NCBI GenBank assembly: GCA_029574055.1
Contig: JAKQBQ010000039.1
Coordinates: forward strand, 1 to 6,437
Length of the DNA stretch: 6,437 nucleotides
From: Methanobacteriota archaeon
GTDB lineage: Archaea > Thermoplasmatota > Thermoplasmata > Methanomassiliicoccales > Methanomethylophilaceae
Reading direction: 5' to 3'
Below, in pieces: positions 1 to 5,200 of the stretch. Made by a program: the position numbers and the translations under genes. Every line of letters starts with the position of its first letter. Position 1 is the stretch's first letter. The notes under the pieces are model-generated. The model made no database searches and had not been told where the DNA came from. It saw nothing but the letters and a program-made list of their open reading frames with translations.

Positions 1-1295
1 GTGCCGCCTGTGAAGGTGACTGTGGGCGAGATGTTCCACTGCTTGAACTGCTGCCCTTCAGGTGCCGGGTTCGCGGTGATGGCCACCGTCTCGCCGGCCG
101 CCGCCGTCGTGGGGCTGGCGGTTCCGCCGTTGACGGTCACAGCATATTTCTCCGGGCCTACCGTGATCCCCGCTATCGGGAAGAAGCCCTCGTTTGCGTT
201 CAGTTTGTATGATATGCCGCTGTCGGTGCCGTTGTTATGCCACATTACGGTCGCAGCACTCCATAGAGAGGAAGATACCAGGTTGGTCTTCGAGCCCTCT
301 ATGAAATTGCCTGTGCCTCCTGTCGTATTCCACGCAACGACGATGCCGTTTCCGGAGGGAACTGTGAAGCCGCCGCCGTTTATCACGCTGGATGCCCCTG
401 TGCCGTAAGAAAATACGAAACCGCCTGTAACGCCGATGTTGGAACCTGCGTCGGCAGCGCGGATGGCGGGATAGGACACGTTCTTGTTGAACACTGTGCC
501 GCCGGACACTTTGATATTGGCATTTGCGCCCTTAGCTTCGATGGCGGTCCCTGTATAGTCTGTGTTGGACACTGTGCCGCCGGACACTGTGATGATGGAG
601 TTTGTGCCATCAGCATAGATGGTGTCGCCGCGGGAGCATGACACCGTGCCTCCGCTCACTGCGATGTTGGCATTACTGCCGTAAGAATGGATAGCATAGA
701 TGCCGCCGGATGACACCGAGCCGCCGGTCACTGTGATGATGATATTATTGCCGTAAGACTGGATAGCGAGGCTTTGCGAGGATGACACCGAGCCGCCGGT
801 CACTTTGAAAGAAAGACCTGTGCCGGTAATATAGATGGCGAAAGCATTAAAACCGGTGGTGGACACCGAGCCGCCGGCCACGACCCCGAATGCGCCGCCG
901 CCGTTGATTTTAAGCGCATTTTTTCCTTCAACCGAAGTCGAATATGTAGCCGCCCACTTGACCGTCGCGACAGAGGCCATTTCGAATGTGAGCGTCTCCT
1001 CGGCGTCGGCAACGGTGCCGATCACGGTGACGGTGCCGCCGGTTATGAATAGGGTTCCAGCCGCGTTGGAATTCCAGTTGGTATAGTTTTTATTTTTAAA
1101 ATCTGCGTTAAGGTCGATCTGAGTATTGCTGTGGCCGGCTCCCGATGTCTCGGACGCAAGGGAGAACGCTCCCATCGCTGTTACCGCGAGAAGCAGCACC
1201 GCCAATACCGCCGCCGTATGCTGGCTTTTCCTTGCAAAGCCGATGGGCGGGGGCCTCATTTCCTTCCTCCTTTCCTTGTTTTTCATTGACTCCAT
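1..1295 (-). CDS. Secreted repeat adhesin-like protein, 3' end beyond the window
   Basis: An uninterrupted reading frame of 431 complete codons runs from ATG at 1295 off the left edge. Residues 1-26 are basic, about 27-45 are hydrophobic (AAVLAVLLLAVTAMG), and a Sec signal peptidase site is plausible near residue 47, so the product should be exported. Residues about 130-290 carry imperfect 24/26-residue repeats with a V(T/S)GG(S/T)V core, a pattern seen in right-handed beta-helix surface and carbohydrate-binding proteins. Residues 383-431 (KYAVTVNGGT...GETVAITANP...QFKQW) resemble the divergent InlB B-repeat domain of cell-surface proteins. Two in-frame starts each have a Shine-Dalgarno: ATG 1295 behind AAGGTG and ATG 1259 behind GGAGG. 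I chose 1295 because it leaves a short leader after the TATA box. Adhesion or polysaccharide binding is inferred. The anchor, if any, lies outside the window. Confidence 0.8.
   Translation of the reverse strand, partial: MESMKNKERRKEMRPPPIGFARKSQHTAAVLAVLLLAVTAMGAFSLASETSGAGHSNTQIDLNADFKNKNYTNWNSNAAGTLFITGGTVTVIGTVADAEETLTFEMASVATVKWAATYSTSVEGKNALKINGGGAFGVVAGGSVSTTGFNAFAIYITGTGLSFKVTGGSVSSSQSLAIQSYGNNIIITVTGGSVSSGGIYAIHSYGSNANIAVSGGTVSCSRGDTIYADGTNSIITVSGGTVSNTDYTGTAIEAKGANANIKVSGGTVFNKNVSYPAIRAADAGSNIGVTGGFVFSYGTGASSVINGGGFTVPSGNGIVVAWNTTGGTGNFIEGSKTNLVSSSLWSAATVMWHNNGTDSGISYKLNANEGFFPIAGITVGPEKYAVTVNGGTASPTTAAAGETVAITANPAPEGQQFKQWNISPTVTFTGG
487..882 (-). repeat. Tandem 72/78-bp coding repeats
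   Basis: A 24-base core (plus strand: gacaccgagccgccggtcac and variants) recurs at about 487, 565, 637, 709, 781 and 859, so the spacing is 78, 72, 72, 72 and 78 bases. The copies at 708-732 and 780-804 are identical over 25 bases. The period is always a multiple of three, giving 24- or 26-residue protein repeats with a VTGGSVS/VSGGTVS core. A weaker copy occurs near 1026-1046 and a diverged one near 413-436. Such arrays form stacked beta-helix turns and can gain or lose units by recombination. Confidence 0.85.
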
Positions 1296-1307
1296 AGTGA
1301 ACACCTT
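1266..1307 (-). promoter_or_regulatory. Two alternative ribosome binding sites for the adhesin gene
   Basis: On the minus strand AAGGTG (1307-1302) lies six bases before ATG 1295, and GGAGG (1270-1266) lies six bases before ATG 1259. Both match the archaeal 16S anti-Shine-Dalgarno, and the two starts, plus a third ATG at 1286, are in one frame. The choice changes only the length of the basic N-region of the signal peptide (12 extra residues from 1295). Confidence 0.55.
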
Positions 1308-1338
1308 CTTCAACGAACGTTCCTCGGGGAATGTTTGG

Positions 1339-1347
1339 ATTATATAG
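1339..1347 (-). promoter_or_regulatory. TATA-like box for the adhesin gene
   Basis: The minus strand reads CTATATAAT here, a close match to an archaeal TBP site. A start of transcription about 25 bases downstream would fall near 1317, leaving a leader of roughly 22 bases before ATG 1295. No clear purine-rich BRE was identified. The core is nearly symmetrical (TATATA), so binding alone would not fix direction. Confidence 0.5.
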
Positions 1348-1392
1348 TGATGGTGAATACTAAAAAGCATTGGGTCAAAGAATCCCCGCAAA

Positions 1393-1403
1393 CCCCCCCC
1401 CCC
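1393..1403. repeat. Homopolymer run of 11 C (G on the minus strand)
   Basis: Eleven consecutive C residues lie in the divergent intergenic region, about 50 bases upstream of the adhesin TATA box and about 80 bases before the archease start. No other C run of comparable length was noticed in the window. It is non-coding if archease starts at GTG 1484. Runs like this slip during replication and are also frequent sites of sequencing error. Confidence 0.9.
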
Positions 1404-1454
1404 ATGCGCCTCCGATCGGACTCAGCATCCTTTTTCGGGCGGTATGCATCAATG

Positions 1455-1463
1455 CCATATACT
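1455..1463 (+). promoter_or_regulatory. TATA-like box for archease
   Basis: The sequence CCATATACT is centred at about 1459, some 25 bases before the GTG at 1484. That geometry predicts transcription starting at or within a base or two of the start codon, giving a leaderless mRNA. This agrees with the lack of a Shine-Dalgarno before the GTG. The box is a moderate, not perfect, match. Confidence 0.4.
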
Positions 1464-1483
1464 CCTCTTTCGTATACGGAAAT

Positions 1484-1891
1484 GTGGAAAGATACGAGCT
1501 GATAGACCATACGGCCGACCTCATGGTCAAGGCATACGGGAAGACGCTGGAAGAATGCTTTGCCAATGCTGGCTATGCGCTGTTCGACCAGACGGTGGAT
1601 CTGTCGACCGTTAGGCCGGCAGAAAAGTTCGAGATAGAAGCGGCCGGAGACTGCCGGGAGGATCTTCTGTATGCCTTCCTTTCGGAGCTGCTTTTCCTCG
1701 AGGATTGCGACGGGGTCGTCCTCTGCGGACTGACCGTCAAGTTCAACGGGAATGCTCTGACCTGCGAGGGAGTTGGGGAGATACTCGACAAAAGCAGGCA
1801 CCGCGTAAGGTCTGAGATCAAAGCGGTGACCTACCATATGCTGTCCGTGGATCCCGATGAGCCTTCCGTGACCGTCATTTTTGACGTATAA
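1484..1891 (+). CDS. Archease, RtcB RNA-ligase activating protein
   Basis: The 135-residue product starts V/M-ERYELIDHTADLMVKAYGKT, the usual archease N-terminus with the conserved HTAD motif (His and Asp near residues 8-11), and it has the normal family length of about 140 residues. Archease helps RtcB, the 3'-5' RNA ligase of tRNA splicing and RNA repair, to be guanylylated and to turn over; its acidic metal site includes the HTAD aspartate. The frame stays open upstream to a TTG at 1370, but that extension is proline-rich, spans the C11 run and matches nothing in the family. GTG 1484 is therefore the better start. There is no Shine-Dalgarno, and a TATA-like box sits 25 bases upstream, so translation is probably leaderless. 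No rtcB lies in the window. The formyltransferase gene follows after 36 bases. Confidence 0.93.
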   Translation: MERYELIDHTADLMVKAYGKTLEECFANAGYALFDQTVDLSTVRPAEKFEIEAAGDCREDLLYAFLSELLFLEDCDGVVLCGLTVKFNGNALTCEGVGEILDKSRHRVRSEIKAVTYHMLSVDPDEPSVTVIFDV

Positions 1892-1901
1892 CAAATATAC
1901 T
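1892..1901 (+). promoter_or_regulatory. Possible TATA-like box before the formyltransferase gene
   Basis: CAAATATACT directly follows the archease stop codon. Transcription starting about 25 bases beyond its centre would begin near 1922, just before ATG 1928. The formyltransferase gene could then have its own near-leaderless transcript in addition to read-through from archease. This is a single weak element in an AT-rich gap, so confidence is low. Confidence 0.3.
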
Positions 1902-1927
1902 CTCACGGCTTTCGGTGGAATGATATA

Positions 1928-2746
1928 ATGCTCAGACTAGGGTGGTTCTCCACAGGAAGGGGTCCGGGTTCCAGGAACCTTTTGAAAACGGTCATGCACA
2001 GGAAGGAGCAGGGGCTTCTGGATATCGATATATCGTTCGTGTTCTGCAACTGGAACAACGAAGAGGACCCCAATCCTAAGAAAGAGCAGAGGAAGATGTT
2101 CTTCGACCTTGTGGAAAGCTACGGGATACCGCTGATCACCCTGTCCTGGAAAGAATTCCGCCCCGACATAAGGAAGAGCGATGAGGCCGCCTGGAGGGCC
2201 GAGTACGGAAAGAAGCTCAGGGAACTCACCGGAAGATACGATTTCGACCTGGGCGTCCTCGCAGGGTACATGCTGTGGATGGATGATGAGACGTGCGAAG
2301 CATACGATATGATCAACCTCCACCCGGCGCTCCCGGACGGCCCGAAGGGGACTTGGGAAGAGGTCATATGGTCTCTGATAAAGGATAAAGCGGATGACCA
2401 CGGCGTCATGATACACATATGCACAGAAGAGTGGGACAGGGGAGCGGCGCTGACCTACTGCGGCTTTCCCATCAGAGGAGAGGGGTTCGATGATCTTTGG
2501 AATGACATCGAGAAGAAGATCGCCGCCTCATCGCTGGAAGATGTCATCGGCAGGGAAGGCACGGAAGAGCCGCTCTTCAAGAAGATCAGAGAGGAAGGCA
2601 CCAAGAGGGAGCTTCCTCTGATCGTTTCCACCATAGGGCTGTTCGCCGGCGGCAGAGTGAAGATAAAGAACAAGACGCTTATGGAGAACGGCGTGGTCCT
2701 CGATAAACCGTACGACCTGACCTCGGAGGTCGAGGGCTCGCTTTGA
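1928..2746 (+). CDS. PurN-fold formyltransferase family protein with C-terminal extension
   Basis: The 272-residue product has an N-terminal strand and glycine loop (LGWFSTGRGPGSRNLL, residues 4-19), and the formyltransferase signature INLHPALP at 129-136. HGVMIHICTEEWDRG follows at 158-172. By alignment with E. coli PurN the catalytic Asn, His and Asp are N130, H132 and D170, all present, so formyl transfer from a folate-type donor is plausible. Differences from ordinary PurN: the loop reads GRGPGSRN rather than the usual GxGSN, and about 70 extra residues follow the core (family usually about 190-210). The substrate may be glycinamide ribonucleotide or another amine. ATG 1928 has GGTGG nine bases upstream. 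Only six bases separate it from the HAD-like gene, whose Shine-Dalgarno overlaps this stop codon, so the two are probably co-translated. Family is confident; exact reaction is not. Confidence 0.82.
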   Translation: MLRLGWFSTGRGPGSRNLLKTVMHRKEQGLLDIDISFVFCNWNNEEDPNPKKEQRKMFFDLVESYGIPLITLSWKEFRPDIRKSDEAAWRAEYGKKLRELTGRYDFDLGVLAGYMLWMDDETCEAYDMINLHPALPDGPKGTWEEVIWSLIKDKADDHGVMIHICTEEWDRGAALTYCGFPIRGEGFDDLWNDIEKKIAASSLEDVIGREGTEEPLFKKIREEGTKRELPLIVSTIGLFAGGRVKIKNKTLMENGVVLDKPYDLTSEVEGSL

Positions 2747-2752
2747 GGTGCA

Positions 2753-3859
2753 ATGATGGAAGAGTACGATCCCGCCGGAGAATTGGGCCTTGTGCATGAC
2801 AAGCAGATGGTCTGCAGCTGCAAGGGATTCCTGCAGTACAATAACAGTTCCAGGGACCTCTGCAAGCGGTTCGTCGACAATGGGGATAAGCTTTACGACA
2901 TCGTGTCGAGATATGATGACATAGTTGCCTACGTCCTCAACCGCTCGGACGGGCGCTCGGGGAACACCGCAAGATTCATAGCGCCTTTCCTGAAGGCCTT
3001 CGGGATGACCGACTTCGCAGCCCTGGAGCACTGCGGGAAGTCGATGGATCTCGTTCCGGAGGCAAAGAAGGTGATGAGGCACATGATGGACACCCTGCCC
3101 GTGTTCATCACCACCTCTTCTTACGAACATAACGTGCTGAACATTTGCAACAACCTTGATGTGCCAAGGGCGCTCATAGACTGCACCGACCTGACCTTCG
3201 ACGATTACGACATGCCGAGGCAGGAGGCGAAGGCCGTCAGAGAGATGGCCGCCGCAATAACAAGGCTGAAGATGCCGAGGCAGGAATATAAACTGAATGT
3301 TCCCACGAAACTGCAGCAGGACGAGATCGATATGGTCGTTACCCTCGACGAGATATTCAACGACCGGCTGAAGAACATGCCTGTATCGGGGATGATGAGG
3401 CAGTTCAGGGCGGTGGGGGCGAACGAGAAGGCATATTTCCTGATCGACCTGAGGAAAAGGACGCAGATAGATTTCGACGGCACCGCATTCATCGGTGGAG
3501 ATATAACAGACATACACGCCCTGGACACGATAAAAGAAAGGAGCGGCCTTGCCATGTCCTTCAACGGCTGCGACTTTGCGGTCAGAAAATCCAACATCGC
3601 CGTGATGTCAAGGGACTGCACAGTAGCCGCAGTGATAGCCCAGGAGTTCTATAACGAGGGGATAGAGGCGGTCTTCGATCTGGTGGAGAACTGGAAGAGG
3701 GAGAAACTGAAGAGAATGCCCTCCCCCGACCCGTACCTCATGTCCACGATGCTAGCGTCCCACCCGAAGAAGCTGCCGGATGTCCGCATCGTCACAAGGG
3801 ATAACGTGGACGAGGTCGCAAAAGCAAGCAATGCGTTCCGCAAGACCCTCGTGGCATGA
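2753..3859 (+). CDS. HAD-like protein of the COG4030/EhaR type, probable pseudoenzyme
   Basis: Product of 368 residues. DKLYDIVSRYDDIVAYVL (45-62), FITTSSYEHNVLNIC (118-132), GGDITDIHALD (248-258) and LAMSFNGCDFAVR (266-278) match, from memory, the archaeal COG4030 family annotated as energy-converting hydrogenase A subunit R, a HAD-fold group. Relatives carry a DCEGP-like nucleophile motif near the N-terminus and GDSITD near motif IV. Here the corresponding positions read SCKGF (22-26) and GGDITD (248-253), so both motif I acids and the first motif IV aspartate seem lost. The motif II Thr/Ser (T120-S123) remain. A binding or regulatory role is therefore likelier than phosphatase activity. 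Start: ATG 2753 or ATG 2756; GAGGTG at 2745-2750 is better spaced for 2756. No hydrogenase genes are nearby, so the EhaR name should not be taken as function. No membrane segments seen. Confidence 0.75.
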   Translation: MMEEYDPAGELGLVHDKQMVCSCKGFLQYNNSSRDLCKRFVDNGDKLYDIVSRYDDIVAYVLNRSDGRSGNTARFIAPFLKAFGMTDFAALEHCGKSMDLVPEAKKVMRHMMDTLPVFITTSSYEHNVLNICNNLDVPRALIDCTDLTFDDYDMPRQEAKAVREMAAAITRLKMPRQEYKLNVPTKLQQDEIDMVVTLDEIFNDRLKNMPVSGMMRQFRAVGANEKAYFLIDLRKRTQIDFDGTAFIGGDITDIHALDTIKERSGLAMSFNGCDFAVRKSNIAVMSRDCTVAAVIAQEFYNEGIEAVFDLVENWKREKLKRMPSPDPYLMSTMLASHPKKLPDVRIVTRDNVDEVAKASNAFRKTLVA

Positions 3860-3870
3860 ACGGAATTTAG

Positions 3871-3943
3871 TGCTCTGGCCGGGATTCGAACCCGGGTGTC
3901 GGCCTCGAAAGGGCCGAATGATTGGCCGCTACACTACCAGAGC
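3871..3943 (-). tRNA. tRNA-Glu (anticodon UUC)
   Basis: The minus strand folds as a complete 73-base cloverleaf. Acceptor GCTCTGG pairs with CCAGAGC and the discriminator base is A. The anticodon stem CGGCC/GGCCG encloses loop CTTTCGA, with TTC at positions 34-36, which reads GAA/GAG. The T-arm is CCGGG-TTCGAAT-CCCGG. The 3' CCA is not encoded, so it must be added after transcription. The gene is convergent with the HAD-like gene, only 11 bases from its stop codon, and divergent from aIF1A. No intron is present. Confidence 0.97.
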
Positions 3944-3967
3944 CTACGGCGCTCATGCTTGATAAGG

Positions 3968-3978
3968 TTAAAATAGTT
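3968..3978 (-). promoter_or_regulatory. Putative box A promoter of tRNA-Glu
   Basis: On the minus strand an AT-rich stretch (AAACTATTTTAACC) is centred about 30 bases before the mature tRNA 5' end. That is the position expected for a TBP site with transcription beginning a few bases upstream of the tRNA. The match to the TATA consensus is only moderate. Confidence 0.4.
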
Positions 3979-4010
3979 TTTTGTTCGAACTGCGGCTCGT
4001 TTCTTGGGAT

Positions 4011-4021
4011 AATATTTAAAA
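4011..4021 (+). promoter_or_regulatory. TATA box of the aIF1A-RIO1-KH-Pus10 operon
   Basis: AATATTTAAAA matches the archaeal TATA box well. Transcription about 25 bases downstream would start near 4042, leaving a leader of roughly 16 bases that contains GGAGATC (4046-4052) just before ATG 4058. It shares a 114-base intergenic region with the divergent tRNA-Glu promoter. No other good promoter was seen between here and the right edge, so it probably drives the four genes. Confidence 0.6.
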
Positions 4022-4057
4022 GGGATTAATGCTACATGGCATAACGGAGATCGTTAA

Positions 4058-4387
4058 ATGCCGGTAGAAGAACCGTTCGAGAGCCCAGAAGAGGATGTAT
4101 CCCGCGTACGAATGCCGAACATAAAGGAAGGTGAGATGTTCGGGATAGCGGATCAGCTGCTCGGCGCATCGAAGATCAAGGTCATGTGCGAGGACGGCGT
4201 TTCCAGGGTCGGCCGCATACCCGGAAAGATCAAAAAAAGGATGTGGATACGCGAAGGCGACCTCCTGGTCGTTTCCCTTTGGGACTTCCAGCCCGACAAA
4301 TGCGACGTAAGATTCAGATACACAAGGACCCAGGCTGTGAACCTCAGCAAGAAGGGCAAAGTGCCGAAGAGCCTTGACATTTTTTGA
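4058..4387 (+). CDS. eif1a: Translation initiation factor 1A (aIF1A)
   Basis: This 109-residue protein has the aIF1A layout: an acidic N-terminal tail (1-25), an S1-like OB fold at about 26-92 including MFGIADQLLGASKIKVMC, the basic stretch GRIPGKIKKRMWI (52-64) and the acceptor strand LLVVSLWDFQPDKCDV, then a short basic tail. aIF1A binds the A site of the small ribosomal subunit and, with aIF1 and aIF2, promotes mRNA and initiator tRNA placement. Length is normal for archaea. ATG 4058 has GGAG eight bases upstream and a TATA box 40 bases upstream. It heads a plus-strand operon; the RIO1 gene follows after 18 bases. Confidence 0.96.
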   Translation: MPVEEPFESPEEDVSRVRMPNIKEGEMFGIADQLLGASKIKVMCEDGVSRVGRIPGKIKKRMWIREGDLLVVSLWDFQPDKCDVRFRYTRTQAVNLSKKGKVPKSLDIF

Positions 4388-4405
4388 GAAGGGGGTATAT
4401 CCTGA

Positions 4406-5200
4406 ATGCCCTCGTACGATGAGAAATACGCTTATCTCGAACAGCGCGTCGATGCGCTGAAGACCAACAAAACGGGGGATGAGAGGCAGACGGACGGCGA
4501 GGTCTTTGATAAGAAGACGCTCATGACCATCTACGATCTCATGAAGGCGGGATTCATCGACACCGTCAGATACCCCATATCCACCGGCAAAGAAGGCAAT
4601 GTGTTCTTTGCCGTCGATGAGGACGGGGATCCGCTGGCGCTCAAGATATTCAGAACGTCCACGTCGACCTTCAAGAACGTGGGCAAGTATATCGAAGGGG
4701 ACCCGAGGTTCAAGGGGGTCGTGGGCAACAGATGGAAGCTCATCTACGCATGGGCGAACAAAGAATTCTCCAATCTCAGAAGATACGCAGATGCCGGGAT
4801 CCCCGTCCCGGAGCCGGTCACCTTCGACAAGAACTGCCTCCTGATGGAGTACATCGGCGACGAGTACAGTCCCGCCCCGCAGCTTAAGGATGTCAAACTC
4901 GAGGATCCGACGGAAATGTACGACGAGGTCCTCTCTTTCATCATCGATGGGTGGAAAGACGCCCATCTGGTACATGGGGACCTGAGCGAATACAACGTGC
5001 TCGTATGGGAGGGGCAGCCTATCCTGATCGACTGCGGGCAGGCGATGACCAATGACTTTTACAACGCTAAAGATCTACTGATAAGGGATATCGCGAACGT
5101 CAACCGCTTCTTCAAGAACAGAGGAGCGGATATCATCGATCCGGACAAGATAATGGACGAAATACTGAACAGCACTGATGAAGAGGAGGAAGAGGAATGA
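4406..5200 (+). CDS. rio1: RIO1-type serine/threonine protein kinase
   Basis: The 264-residue product is a RIO1 kinase. It has the flexible ATP loop STGKEGNVF (59-67), the ATP-contacting lysine K80 in LALKIF, a hinge MEYIG (147-151), the catalytic loop HGDLSEYN (190-197, Asp192 and Asn197) and the metal-binding IDCGQ (208-212, Asp209). RIO kinases act as ATPase-type switches in late small-subunit maturation. The segment after IDxxQ reads AMTNDFYNAKDLLIRDI, with DFYNA where many relatives have DHPNA. The protein ends in a run of glutamates (EEEEEE), and those codons also hold the Shine-Dalgarno of the next gene, whose ATG overlaps this stop by four bases. ATG 4406 is preceded by a G-rich AGGGGG element about 11 bases upstream, a rather long spacing. 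Neighbouring aIF1A and KH genes are typical archaeal partners. Confidence 0.95.
   Translation: MPSYDEKYAYLEQRVDALKTNKTGDERQTDGEVFDKKTLMTIYDLMKAGFIDTVRYPISTGKEGNVFFAVDEDGDPLALKIFRTSTSTFKNVGKYIEGDPRFKGVVGNRWKLIYAWANKEFSNLRRYADAGIPVPEPVTFDKNCLLMEYIGDEYSPAPQLKDVKLEDPTEMYDEVLSFIIDGWKDAHLVHGDLSEYNVLVWEGQPILIDCGQAMTNDFYNAKDLLIRDIANVNRFFKNRGADIIDPDKIMDEILNSTDEEEEEE
5185..5189 (+). promoter_or_regulatory. Shine-Dalgarno of the KH gene inside the RIO1 poly-Glu codons
   Basis: GGAGG lies seven bases before ATG 5197 within repeated GAG/GAA codons that encode the acidic tail of RIO1. It fixes the KH start and, with the ATGA overlap, implies translational coupling. Confidence 0.7.

Noticed and set aside
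1..408. Plus-strand 135-codon open frame with proline/valine-rich product
   Set aside because: It is the reverse complement of the repeat adhesin, has no family resemblance, and the minus-strand frame with signal peptide explains the region fully.
487..882. CRISPR array
   Set aside because: The units are adjoining 72/78-bp coding repeats in one frame, with diverging positions that preserve protein sense, not identical repeats with unrelated spacers.
1347..1390. Possible C/D box guide RNA starting at GTGATGG
   Set aside because: There is a C-box-like heptamer but no CTGA box at suitable spacing downstream.
1340..1906. Minus-strand 188-codon open frame opposite archease
   Set aside because: It is entirely antisense to a clear archease gene, with no recognisable domain; the long opening follows from codon bias.
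2528..3517. Minus-strand 329-codon open frame
   Set aside because: It spans the antisense of two well-supported genes and their junction; histidine- and valine-rich composition is typical of shadow frames in GC-rich DNA.
3977..3982. T6 run as a plus-strand terminator
   Set aside because: It is short, lies beyond the antisense of tRNA-Glu, and is equally explained by the AT-rich promoter of that tRNA.
4016..4975. Minus-strand 319-codon open frame
   Set aside because: It is antisense to aIF1A and RIO1, both certain, and its product resembles no family I know.
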